DNA from: Legionella_A sp963772805
Lineage (GTDB): Bacteria > Pseudomonadota > Gammaproteobacteria > Legionellales > Legionellaceae
Reading direction: 5' to 3'
Length of the DNA: 64,000 nucleotides
Assembly (NCBI GenBank): GCA_963772805.1
Contig: CAVYYU010000003.1
Span: 248,001 to 312,000 of the forward strand
Numbering within the stretch: position 1 is the stretch's first letter; each line of letters begins with the position of its first letter. The translations under genes and the position numbers were made by a program. The notes under the pieces were generated by a model. It worked only from the letters and a program-made list of their open reading frames with translations, ran no database searches and was not told where the DNA came from. Shown one piece after another: positions 17,297 to 26,028 of this stretch.

Positions 17297-17655
17297 GTTG
17301 CACCATACCTGAAAGATTACAAATTCTAGGGACGAAGATAAATTGCCAGTTACGAACATGTCCTAGAAGAGCTCAGCAAGGTTTATTATAGACCATTTAT
17401 TGGGCTGGGGGGTGCATTTATTGACGTTATTGACGTTAACAACATATAGCAGCAGGAAGGTCATGTCTTGTTCTGGATTTAACCCACACTCGTTTTAAAA
17501 CAATAGATTTATATGCTTTAAAGTTAGGTTTTGTGCTCAGAATTCTACTGACTCAAAGGCTTTGACTAAGCCTAATATGCCTACTAATTTTCTAGATCAG
17601 ATATCAGGTGATTTTTAAACTGCAACGCCAATCTACGACACTGGGGTTGCTATTT
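17297..17655. other. Intergenic region, no gene seen
   Basis: No supported coding frame. A short direct repeat ATTGACGTT-ATTGACGTT occurs at about 17420-17437. Its position upstream of the minus-strand PRTase gene allows a regulatory role, but nothing else supports this. Confidence 0.4.
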
Positions 17656-18933
17656 TTAGCTTCCCTCGATATGCAATTCAAGCGGCCCTAGCGAGTTGTT
17701 GTTTCTGACTAACGTTGTGGCGGCCATCAAACTTATACCCGCCATTAGAAGCAAATAATACGAGGGCGCGATAAGGTTGCCATGCTCTACCAGCAAGGTA
17801 ACCAGCAATGGAGTGGTGCCACCGAATAAGGCCATACCCAGGTTATAAGAAAATGAGATGCCGCTGTAACGCACATTTTCAGGACAGTTTTCCACTACTG
17901 CCGTTAACGTATTCCCCTGATCAAGCGAGCTGAGAATGGCGGCAATGGATAGGGCTAAAAGAGTCAATAATACAGAGCCGGTTTGCAGCAAATAAAAGCA
18001 TGGAATCACTAGTACCATAATCGCTAGCGCTGTGCTGATCAACATTTTTCGGCGGCTAAAATAATCACCGCAGATGCCGGCCAGTGGCACCATAAATAAC
18101 ATAGAAATTAATAAACTGCTTTGTATGGTTAATGCGTCGCGCAAGGAAAAACCGATATAGTGTTCTAGATAGGTTGGCATGTATGCAAAAAAAACATAAT
18201 AGAATGTCGAACTCATACAGGTTAGTGCGAAAATTTTAAGTAATTGCCGCGGTGCGAATTTAATGGCAGCAATAAATGGCATGGATTCCAGATGATGTTT
18301 TTTTTGAAGCGCGGAATAAACGGGTGTTTCAGCCAATTTAAACCGGTAATAAATAAGCAATGAACCAGGTATACCGACAAGAATAAAGGGCAATCGCCAT
18401 GCCCAGTCTTTAATCGTTTCTGCGTCAAAAAAAACATTAATGGTCATGAATGTGAGCGTGGCTAACAGAAACCCCAGATTAGCGCCAGTTGCTGCAAAGC
18501 TGGTAATGAAGCCACGTTTTTCAGGTGGAGCAGATTCAGCCAAGTAAATCATGACACCACTGTATTCCCCGCCTATCGATAACCCTTGTACTAACCTTAA
18601 TAAGATAAATACGATTGGCGCTATTACGCCTACACGCTCATAAGATGGCATAAAGCCGACACCCAAGGTGGATAATGTGATCAACAAAATAGAAAAACGT
18701 AATGTTTTTGCCCGGCCACGCGTGTCACCAAAATAGCCAAAAAAAATTCCACCTAATGGGCGACAAATAAAACCCGCTGCAAATACCAGCAGGGCATCAA
18801 TGGTAGAAAGGGCGGACGATTGTTGCGGAAAAAATTCAGCACCAATGACCGGGGCCATGAAAATGAACAGCCCAAAATCAAACCACTCTATGGTGTTACC
18901 CAGACTTGAAACTAATATTGCTCTTGTTTTCAA
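17656..18933 (-). CDS. MFS transporter of the metabolite:H+ symporter (MHS/ProP-like) type
   Basis: 425 residues with about 12 membrane helices. It begins ILVSSLGNTIEWFDFGLFIFMAP, the MHS opening motif. The loop GYFGDTRGRAKTL (about 75-87) is the MFS A-like motif, and LRLVQGLSIGGEYSGVMIYLAE (about 118-139) is typical of ProP/KgtP-type symporters. The start is a TTG (18933) because a stop lies just upstream and no ATG precedes the first helix; no clear ribosome binding site is visible. The substrate is unknown: organic acids or betaine-type solutes are the usual cargo. Confidence 0.85.
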   Translation of the reverse strand: MKTRAILVSSLGNTIEWFDFGLFIFMAPVIGAEFFPQQSSALSTIDALLVFAAGFICRPLGGIFFGYFGDTRGRAKTLRFSILLITLSTLGVGFMPSYERVGVIAPIVFILLRLVQGLSIGGEYSGVMIYLAESAPPEKRGFITSFAATGANLGFLLATLTFMTINVFFDAETIKDWAWRLPFILVGIPGSLLIYYRFKLAETPVYSALQKKHHLESMPFIAAIKFAPRQLLKIFALTCMSSTFYYVFFAYMPTYLEHYIGFSLRDALTIQSSLLISMLFMVPLAGICGDYFSRRKMLISTALAIMVLVIPCFYLLQTGSVLLTLLALSIAAILSSLDQGNTLTAVVENCPENVRYSGISFSYNLGMALFGGTTPLLVTLLVEHGNLIAPSYYLLLMAGISLMAATTLVRNNNSLGPLELHIEGS

Positions 18934-19212
18934 TGGCAGTTAGCCCGAAATTGCTGTTATGGCTAGATTATCATGTAGATGTTCATGATGAGCAAATTTA
19001 AAATTCAACACAAAGACTCTATCAGGTAAAATCATCCAACGACCAAAATTCGACCAAAGGGATGTTATCTTGAGTACATTTATGGATTTCCAGCAATTAA
19101 GTCCATATATTTAATTGAGAAGATCTCTTGCTATAGTCGGGATGGCGTGGGGGTTGAGCCCGTAGATAGCGTAGCTATTTTGAGAAGAATTAACCTTGTT
19201 AGGTAAAAAGGC
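18934..19212. other. Intergenic region upstream of metY
   Basis: No coding frame is supported. It separates the minus-strand transporter from the plus-strand initiator tRNA and its promoter. Confidence 0.4.
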
Positions 19213-19241
19213 TTGATAAGTACCTACACCGTGCGTATAAT
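19213..19241 (+). promoter_or_regulatory. Sigma-70 promoter of the metY-rimP-nusA-infB operon
   Basis: TTGATA (19213-19218) and a perfect TATAAT (19236-19241) are separated by 17 bases. The expected start point, about 19248, is just upstream of the tRNA. Confidence 0.85.
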
Positions 19242-19254
19242 TACCCTCAGTTGA

Positions 19255-19331
<77 letters not shown>

Positions 19332-19342
19332 ATTTATATAAG

Positions 19343-19366
19343 ACCCCATTTATGGGGTTTTTTATT
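19343..19366 (+). terminator. Terminator or attenuator after metY
   Basis: ACCCCA-ttta-TGGGGT is followed by TTTTTTATT, 11 bases past the tRNA. It must be read through or bypassed for rimP-nusA expression, which fits NusA-dependent control known for this operon. Confidence 0.85.
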
Positions 19367-19618
19367 ATGTGTAATCAGCTAGCCTGAGTTTAAAAAACTG
19401 ATTATCCACGATGTGAACTTGTAGTGCTTCGTGGAAAACCGCGGTAATAGCCAGCAACATCCAGAGTGTAGTTCGGCAACACGGTAAATACGCGGAAAAT
19501 TTCTTTATTCGGCGCTGCACGCGCCATCATCCAAAAAGAGAGAAGGGTTTAACGATAAGAGCTTATATGCTCACCATCTCGCTTAGGATGGCGTGCCGTT
19601 TTAAACGACGAGAGGTAT

Positions 19619-20062
19619 ATGGTACAAGACGAAATTGAACAATTAATAAGGCCTTCCATCGAAGACATGGGTTATATGCTATGGGGGTGCGAATATCTTG
19701 CACAAGGGAAGCATTCCTTGTTTCGGGTATACATTGATAAAGACGATGGAATCGGAATTGATGATTGCCAACGCGTCAGCCATCAAGTAAGTGCACTTCT
19801 CGATGTTGAGGATCTGATTCCTGGCAATTATAGTTTGGAAGTATCATCACCAGGTGTTCCCAGACCGTTATTTTATAGTTGGCAATATCAATATTATATT
19901 GGGCAGGACGTCCAGATTAGGCTATCTAAGCCGGTTAATAGTAAACGAAAATTTTCTGGTGTAATCGTGTCGGCAAATGATCAGGCACTAGTTTTAAACA
20001 TAAATGAAGTACAGCAGGAATTTCTTTTTTCTAATATTGTGAAAGCAAATTTGACAGTCTAG
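19619..20062 (+). CDS. rimP: Ribosome maturation factor RimP
   Basis: 147 residues; assists 30S subunit maturation. Family blocks are IRPSIEDMGYMLWGCEYL at the start, FRVYIDKDDGIGIDDCQRVSHQVSALLDVED (about 38-68), and YSLEVSSPGVPRPLF (about 75-89). The length matches E. coli RimP (150). AGAGG stands just before the ATG. The stop overlaps the ribosome binding site region of nusA, which starts 11 bases downstream, so the two are translationally close. Confidence 0.95.
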   Translation: MVQDEIEQLIRPSIEDMGYMLWGCEYLAQGKHSLFRVYIDKDDGIGIDDCQRVSHQVSALLDVEDLIPGNYSLEVSSPGVPRPLFYSWQYQYYIGQDVQIRLSKPVNSKRKFSGVIVSANDQALVLNINEVQQEFLFSNIVKANLTV

Positions 20063-20073
20063 TGAGGCGAACA

Positions 20074-21543
20074 ATGAGCAAAGAGTTGTTATTAGTTGCT
20101 GAGGCGTTATCAAACGAAAAAGGCGTCAGTAAAGAAGTTGTCTTGGAAGCAATTCAAGCAGCATTGGAATCAGCAACACGCAAACTTTCAGGCATGGAGC
20201 TAGGTGTCAGAGTTATACTTGATCCGCGCACAGGCGAATATGAAACATTCAGATTTTGGGATGTTTTGGCCGATGACGAGATAGATTTTCCAGAGCGGCA
20301 GCTTACCGCAGAACAAGCGCAAGAACATAAGCCTGGCGCTGTAATTGGCGATCATATCGAAGAGCCAGTGGCATCTATAGAGTTTGGACGAATTGCAGCA
20401 CAAACTGCACGCCAGGTCATTATGCAAAAGGTACGAGAAGCTGAGCGCCGTTTGGTTGTTGATCAATTTAATAGCAAACTCGGACAGTTAGTTTACGGTA
20501 CTGTAAAAAAAGTTACACGCGATAATATTATTATCGACCTGGGTGGCAAGGCGGAGGCATTTATGCCACGTAATGAGATGTTGCCACAGGAAATGTTCCG
20601 TCCTAATGATCGCGTGCGGGCTTACCTTTATGATATTCCTGATCAAGCGCGCGGGCCACAATTATTGGTCAGTCGTGTACGCAAGGAAATGCTCATTGAA
20701 TTGTTCCGCATTGAAGTTCCTGAAATCGGCGAAAATATTATTGAAATCAAGGCCGCTGCCCGTGAACCGGGTAACCGCGCAAAAATAGCTGTGAAAACCA
20801 ATGATGGCCGAATTGATCCCGTTGGAGCCTGCGTAGGAATGCGCGGTGCTCGCGTGCAAGCGGTGTCTAGCGAATTAGGTGGTGAGCGGGTTGATATAAT
20901 CCTGTGGGATGATAATCCGGCACAGCTCGTAATTAATGCAATGGCGCCGGCAGATATTACGTCAATTTTTGTTGATGAAGATAGCCACACTATGGATTTA
21001 GCTGTACAAAAAGACCAATTATCACAAGCCATTGGGCGGAATGGTCAAAATGTTAGGCTGGCAAGTCAATTAACAGGCTGGACGCTTAATGTAATGACTG
21101 TTGAAGATTTCGAGGGCAAAAGCCAGGAAGAATCAACAAAAACGCTCAAGCTGTTTACCTCAGCATTGGAAATTGATGAAGAGATTGCGGTCCTGTTAGT
21201 GGCAAATGGTTTCTCTTCATTGGAAGAAATTGCTTACGTTCCGAAAGAAGAATTGCTTGCAATTGAAGAGTTTGACGAAGAAATAGTTGATGAGTTGCGA
21301 AACCGTGCCAATGATACCTTACTGACGCAGGCTCTGACATCTGGGGATTCAACACCAGGCGATGATCTGTTGACGATGGAAGGCATGACAGCTGAGCTTG
21401 CCAAGCGCCTGACGACGATTGGTGTTACCACAATGGAAGAGCTGGCAGAGCAATCCGTAGATGAGCTATTGGAAATTGCTGGTATGACAGCTGAAAAAGC
21501 TGGTGCGTTGATCATGAAGGCCAGAGAGCCTTGGTTTAAATAA
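20074..21543 (+). CDS. nusA: Transcription termination/antitermination factor NusA
   Basis: 489 residues. Order: N-terminal RNA-polymerase-binding domain (about 1-130), S1 domain (LVYGTVKKVTRDNIIIDLGGKAEAF, about 135-200), KH1 and KH2 (DGRIDPVGACVGMRGARVQAV; LSQAIGRNGQNVRLAS), then two acidic helix-hairpin-helix repeats as in E. coli (about 365-489). NusA binds RNA polymerase and nascent RNA to modulate pausing, termination and antitermination. ATG 20074 is chosen over GTG 20062 because GTGAGG (20062-20067) serves as its ribosome binding site with 6-base spacing. Confidence 0.96.
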   Translation: MSKELLLVAEALSNEKGVSKEVVLEAIQAALESATRKLSGMELGVRVILDPRTGEYETFRFWDVLADDEIDFPERQLTAEQAQEHKPGAVIGDHIEEPVASIEFGRIAAQTARQVIMQKVREAERRLVVDQFNSKLGQLVYGTVKKVTRDNIIIDLGGKAEAFMPRNEMLPQEMFRPNDRVRAYLYDIPDQARGPQLLVSRVRKEMLIELFRIEVPEIGENIIEIKAAAREPGNRAKIAVKTNDGRIDPVGACVGMRGARVQAVSSELGGERVDIILWDDNPAQLVINAMAPADITSIFVDEDSHTMDLAVQKDQLSQAIGRNGQNVRLASQLTGWTLNVMTVEDFEGKSQEESTKTLKLFTSALEIDEEIAVLLVANGFSSLEEIAYVPKEELLAIEEFDEEIVDELRNRANDTLLTQALTSGDSTPGDDLLTMEGMTAELAKRLTTIGVTTMEELAEQSVDELLEIAGMTAEKAGALIMKAREPWFK

Positions 21544-21650
21544 GGGCTCTTCGGGGCTCAAGATTTCGTAAATGTATGCGCCGAACCATGGCGCACTAAG
21601 TGCTAGAATGAGAGCTGTTCCCTATTGGACAGCTGAATGAGGATTAGATT

Positions 21651-24200
21651 ATGGCGGATGTGACGGTTAAACAATTAGCTCAAGTCGTGGGTATCCCTGT
21701 TGAGCGCCTATTGAACCAGTTGCAAGAAGCTGGATTGTCCATTAGCGATGATCAGCAGACAGTCAATGAAGAACAGAAGCGTATACTGCTTAATCATTTG
21801 AAAGGTGGCAGCGGCGGCAGTAATAAAACACGCGCCGCGCCTGAGCGTATTATATTGCAACGAAAAAGCGTTTCGCAGGTCACGTTGGGCCATGATGCGC
21901 ACAGCGGAAAAACAGTTAACATTGAAGTCCGTAAAAAGATTACTTATGTAAAACGCGCCAGTCCGAGTGAGAATCCTGTCGACAATGAAGATGCAGAGCT
22001 GCCAGTCGTTGAAGATAACGATGTGACTATTCTTGCTGTCGATGAGGCAGTATCCGATACGGCGGTTGAGTTGCAAGCTACCTCTGAAATATCAGAGTCG
22101 GAAAGCAGCGAAGCAGGTGGTGTAGGTGATGCATTGGTTGAGCTTGTTGCTGCAGTTGATGCCGTGGAAGCGGTAGGTGCTGCCGTTGTCCCTGTTGCAG
22201 AAGAAGCTAAGGCGGCTAAGAAAAAGCCAGCAAGCGCAGGTGAAGCAGAGCCTGAAAAAACAGATTTTAAGAAAGGTAAGAAAAAAGGAAAATATCAGCC
22301 AGCAAAGCATGAAGAAAATGATCGCTCCCTTACAATGCATGGCAAGCGTCATAAAGGTAAAAAACGTAAAGGCGGCGAGAAGTCAGATAAATATCGTGAG
22401 GCCGAAGAGTCGTTGACGCATGGTTTTGCTATGCCAACAGCGCCAGTCAAACATGAAGTATCAATACCCGAGACAATTACTGTCGCTGAACTCGCAAAAC
22501 GAATGACCGTGAAAGCCGCTGAAGTGATTAAAGTGATGATGGGCCTGGGTGCGATGGCGACCATTAACCAGGTAATTGACCAAGAAACAGCAATTATCGT
22601 TGTTGAAGAAATGGGTCACACTGCACGTATGATAAAAGATGATGCCATCGAGCAGACATTAGACAAGACTATCAATAAAGGTAGTAATGAAGAGTCACGT
22701 GCACCGGTTGTTACCATTATGGGACACGTTGACCACGGTAAAACATCATTGCTCGACTATATTCGCCGCACTAAAGTTGCTTCAGGTGAAGCGGGTGGAA
22801 TTACGCAGCACATTGGTGCTTATCATGTTGATACGCCAAAAGGTAGCATTACATTCCTCGATACCCCGGGTCACGCAGCTTTTACTGCAATGCGAGCGCG
22901 TGGTGCACAAGCGACAGACATTGTGGTGTTGATTGTTGCAGCCGATGATGGCGTTAAACCACAAACAGTTGAAGCAGTGCAGCATGCAAAAGCTGCAAAA
23001 GTGCCAATTATTGTGGCTGTGAATAAAATGGACAAGCCAGGTGCTGATCATGAACGCGTGATGAACGAATTATCAGGTTATGACGTTATTCCCGAAGCAT
23101 GGGGTGGCGATACAATGTTTGTGAACATCTCGGCCAAAACAGGTGTAGGGGTTGATACGTTACTTGATGCAATCTTGTTGCAATCCGAAGTATTAGAGCT
23201 GTCAGCACACACTGATGGCGCTGCAAAAGGCGTGGTTATTGAATCCAGGCTTGATAAAGGCCGCGGTCCTGTAGCGACTGTTTTAGTGCAAAACGGCACA
23301 TTACGCAAAGGCGACATCCTGCTTGCCGGTCTGCAATATGGTCGTGTACGGGCACTGGTTAGTGACAATGGAACTCTGGTTGAAAGTGCTGGACCTTCAA
23401 TTCCAGTTGAAGTATTGGGATTGTCGGCTATCCCTCATGCGGGGGATGACGCAATTGTTGTGCCTGATGAGAAAAAAGCACGTGAAGTCGCACTCTTCCG
23501 ACAAGGAAAGTTCCGCGATGTTAAACTTGCAAGACGACAAAAAACATCGCTTGAAGGAATTATCGACAACATGACCGCTGCTAAAACCAAGGTTTTGAAC
23601 GTGGTTCTCAAAGCGGATATGCAAGGTTCAGTGGAAGCGATAGCTGATGCGCTGGTAAAATTGTCTACCGATGAAGCTGACGTGAAAATAATTGCCAGCG
23701 GTGTTGGTGGTATTACCGAATCAGATGTTCATTTAGCCATCGCATCGAATGGATTGTTAATTGGTTTTAACGTTCGTGCTGATGCTGGTGCTAAGCGTCT
23801 AGTTGAGCTGGAAAGTGTTTCACTGCATTACTATAGTGTTATTTATGACATCGTTGATCAAGTTAAAGCTGCTTTGTCAGGTATGGCTGAACCTAAATTC
23901 AGAGAACAAATTGTTGGTATTGCTGAAGTTCGTGATGTCTTCCGTTCACCAAAAATAGGCGCGATTGCGGGCTGTATGGTGGTTGAGGGTGTTATCAAAC
24001 GTAATAATCCAATTCGTGTTCTGCGTGATAACGTCGTCATTTATGAAGGCACACTGGAATCGCTGCGACGATTTAAAGATGATGTATCTGAAGTGCGTCA
24101 AGGTATTGAGTGCGGTATCGGCGTAAAAAATTACAACGACGTGAAAAGCGGCGACTTGATTGAAGTATTTGAAACAGTCGAGATTAAAAGAGAGATATAA
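21651..24200 (+). CDS. infB: Translation initiation factor IF-2
   Basis: 849-residue GTPase that brings fMet-tRNA to the 30S subunit. The N-terminal IF2-N fold (VTVKQLAQVVGIPVERLLNQL) is followed by a charged linker rich in Ala, Glu and Lys (about 60-265). A second IF2-N module and the G domain come next: GHVDHGKTS near 356-364, DTPGHAAF, and NKMD. Domains II-IV follow, ending CGIGVKNYNDVKSGDLIEVFE. GAGG lies 8 bases before the ATG. The 107-base nusA-infB gap contains a 6-bp hairpin (AGCTGT/ACAGCT) just ahead of the ribosome binding site. Confidence 0.97.
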   Translation: MADVTVKQLAQVVGIPVERLLNQLQEAGLSISDDQQTVNEEQKRILLNHLKGGSGGSNKTRAAPERIILQRKSVSQVTLGHDAHSGKTVNIEVRKKITYVKRASPSENPVDNEDAELPVVEDNDVTILAVDEAVSDTAVELQATSEISESESSEAGGVGDALVELVAAVDAVEAVGAAVVPVAEEAKAAKKKPASAGEAEPEKTDFKKGKKKGKYQPAKHEENDRSLTMHGKRHKGKKRKGGEKSDKYREAEESLTHGFAMPTAPVKHEVSIPETITVAELAKRMTVKAAEVIKVMMGLGAMATINQVIDQETAIIVVEEMGHTARMIKDDAIEQTLDKTINKGSNEESRAPVVTIMGHVDHGKTSLLDYIRRTKVASGEAGGITQHIGAYHVDTPKGSITFLDTPGHAAFTAMRARGAQATDIVVLIVAADDGVKPQTVEAVQHAKAAKVPIIVAVNKMDKPGADHERVMNELSGYDVIPEAWGGDTMFVNISAKTGVGVDTLLDAILLQSEVLELSAHTDGAAKGVVIESRLDKGRGPVATVLVQNGTLRKGDILLAGLQYGRVRALVSDNGTLVESAGPSIPVEVLGLSAIPHAGDDAIVVPDEKKAREVALFRQGKFRDVKLARRQKTSLEGIIDNMTAAKTKVLNVVLKADMQGSVEAIADALVKLSTDEADVKIIASGVGGITESDVHLAIASNGLLIGFNVRADAGAKRLVELESVSLHYYSVIYDIVDQVKAALSGMAEPKFREQIVGIAEVRDVFRSPKIGAIAGCMVVEGVIKRNNPIRVLRDNVVIYEGTLESLRRFKDDVSEVRQGIECGIGVKNYNDVKSGDLIEVFETVEIKREI

Positions 24201-24209
24201 AGATAAGCT

Positions 24210-24581
24210 ATGAGCAATAACTTTAAACGAACTGATCGCATTGCTGAAACGATAATGCGTAAACTGGCGCAACTCATTCAGCAAGAAATTACTGATCCAC
24301 GCCTGCCGAATTTTATTACTATATCTGCAGTGGAAGTGACTAAAGATTTAGGTCATGCAAAGGTGTATTTCACGGCATTTACGGATGATCTGGAGCAGAC
24401 TGCCGCTATTTTAAATACGGCAGCCAGTTATTTGCGTACACTTTTGGCCAAAACGGTTACATTACGGACTGTGCCGCAGCTTCATTTTGTCTACGACAAA
24501 TCAATCGAATATGGCAAGCATTTGAGCCGTCTGATAGATGAAGTGAATGATGATATAAAAGAAGACGATGATAAAAGTTGA
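24210..24581 (+). CDS. rbfA: Ribosome-binding factor A
   Basis: 123 residues with a KH-type fold; a cold-shock-linked 30S maturation factor. Visible blocks are RTDRIAETIMRKLAQLIQQEITDPRL, FITISAVEVTKDLGHAKVYFT, and RTVPQLHFVYDKSIEYGKHLSRLIDE. It starts 9 bases after infB and its last 14 bases overlap truB, the normal order in this operon. Confidence 0.95.
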   Translation: MSNNFKRTDRIAETIMRKLAQLIQQEITDPRLPNFITISAVEVTKDLGHAKVYFTAFTDDLEQTAAILNTAASYLRTLLAKTVTLRTVPQLHFVYDKSIEYGKHLSRLIDEVNDDIKEDDDKS

Positions 24582-25494
24582 CGACAGACTGCCAATCAAC
24601 GGTATTATTTTGGTAAACAAGCCGCAAGGTTTGACATCCAACGCTGTGTTACAACAGGTTAAACGACTTTTTAGAGCGAAGAAGGCCGGGCACACAGGTA
24701 GTCTTGATCCTTTGGCAACTGGCATGTTGCCTATTTGCTTTGGTGAGGCGACAAAATTTTGCCAGTATTTGCTAGACGCTGATAAGTGTTACGAAACAAC
24801 AGGGTTGTTGGGCATTAAAACCAATACTGCTGATTCGATGGGTGAGGTTATTGCCCAGGTTGAGAATTTCAACGTGTCAGAATCGGAACTTGAAGAGGTT
24901 TTAAAGCAATTTAAGGGTGCCATCAAGCAAGTCCCGTCCATGTTTTCTGCGCTTAAACATCAAGGAACACCGTTATATAAATTGGCACGAGCGGGCATTG
25001 AAATTGAGCGCCCTGCGCGCGCAGTAATGATCCATCAATTGCACTTAAACCACTTTGATGGCAAAGAGATGGATCTCACTATCCAGTGCAGTAAAGGCAC
25101 CTACATTCGCAATCTGGTTGAAGACATTGGTGAGCAGCTCGGAACAGGTGCTCATGTTACACGATTGCATCGTCTTTATACCGCAGGGCTTGCAGATGAA
25201 CCTATGTATACCATCGATGATCTAAATCTTAAATCTGCTGAGCAACGCCTGCAGTGTTTGTTGCCCATGGAGCACGCTGTAAACAGTTTGCCTAAAATTG
25301 TATTAGCCCACGAGGCAGCACAGGCATTGCGCCAAGGCAAAGTAATATCAGCTCCCAATCTTGACACTGTAACTGGTTGCGTTCGTCTTTATGAACATGA
25401 TGGACAATTTATTGGGTTGGGGGATTTGCAAGCTGATGGAGTTTTAAAAGTCAGACGTTTGTTAACTGCGGTTACACAGCCAGAAAAGTGCTGA
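24568..25494 (+). CDS. truB: tRNA pseudouridine(55) synthase TruB
   Basis: 308 residues; makes pseudouridine 55 in the T-loop of tRNAs. It has INGIILVNKPQGLTSN at the start, the catalytic aspartate in HTGSLDPLATGMLPICFGEATKF (about 45-67), and CSKGTYIRNLVEDIGEQLGTGAHV (about 175-198). The C-terminal PUA-like part has the expected length. The start overlaps the end of rbfA by 14 bases, suggesting coupled translation. Confidence 0.95.
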   Translation: MIKVDDRLPINGIILVNKPQGLTSNAVLQQVKRLFRAKKAGHTGSLDPLATGMLPICFGEATKFCQYLLDADKCYETTGLLGIKTNTADSMGEVIAQVENFNVSESELEEVLKQFKGAIKQVPSMFSALKHQGTPLYKLARAGIEIERPARAVMIHQLHLNHFDGKEMDLTIQCSKGTYIRNLVEDIGEQLGTGAHVTRLHRLYTAGLADEPMYTIDDLNLKSAEQRLQCLLPMEHAVNSLPKIVLAHEAAQALRQGKVISAPNLDTVTGCVRLYEHDGQFIGLGDLQADGVLKVRRLLTAVTQPEKC

Positions 25495-25595
25495 TTTTTT
25501 AACACATGTTTTGCCCCAACACTTGTTTCTATCCGCGTGCCTTGGTAGAATACTTCCTTTTGATAATACACCTAGCCTATATCCGGGAGTGAACA

Positions 25596-25871
25596 ATGTC
25601 GCTAACGAGCGCACAAAAAGCAGAAATTGTGAATGAATTCAAGCGAGCCGATGCAGATACTGGCTCCTCCGAAGTACAAGTTTCTTTAATGACAGGTCGT
25701 ATAAATTACTTGACCGATCATTTTAAAGCACACAAGAAAGACTTCCACTCACGTCGTGGTCTTCAAGAGTTAGTCAACAAGCGTCGCAAACTGCTTAAAT
25801 ATTTAAAAAGAACAGACCACGCGCGCTATGCAACGTTGATTCAAAGTCTTGGTTTGAGAGATTCCTATTGA
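25596..25871 (+). CDS. rpsO: 30S ribosomal protein S15
   Basis: 91 residues (usual length 89). Family blocks are FKRADADTGSSEVQVSLMTGRI, HFKAHKKDFHSRRGLQELVNKRRKLLKYLK and the C terminus YATLIQSLGLRDSY. Ribosome binding site GGGAG lies before the ATG. It is followed by a strong terminator and then pnp, the arrangement seen in E. coli, where S15 represses its own translation. Confidence 0.97.
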   Translation: MSLTSAQKAEIVNEFKRADADTGSSEVQVSLMTGRINYLTDHFKAHKKDFHSRRGLQELVNKRRKLLKYLKRTDHARYATLIQSLGLRDSY

Positions 25872-25923
25872 TTGATAACACTATGTTTAATAGTGTTGGT
25901 TTAATCAATATTATAATCCAATG

Positions 25924-25950
25924 AAAAGCGCAGTTTCTGCGCTTTTTTTT
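25924..25950 (+). terminator. Rho-independent terminator of rpsO
   Basis: A 10-bp stem AAAAGCGCAG-TTT-CTGCGCTTTT is followed by a T run. It corresponds in position to the rpsO-pnp terminator of E. coli. Confidence 0.92.
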
Positions 25951-26028
25951 AACTATACTTCCTGCGGTCACATACGATAATTCTCCGGTGTTACCTCAGT
26001 AAGTATATAATTTTAAGAGGTAGCTCAC

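Noticed and set aside
19367..19618. Possible riboswitch between the metY terminator and rimP
   Set aside because: Only short, non-specific pairings (for example around CTCGCTTAGGATGGCG) are visible; no known riboswitch core is recognisable.
20643..21032. Antisense frames over nusA, and similar frames over infB and pnp
   Set aside because: Shadow frames of highly conserved genes; composition is unlike real proteins and there are no start signals.
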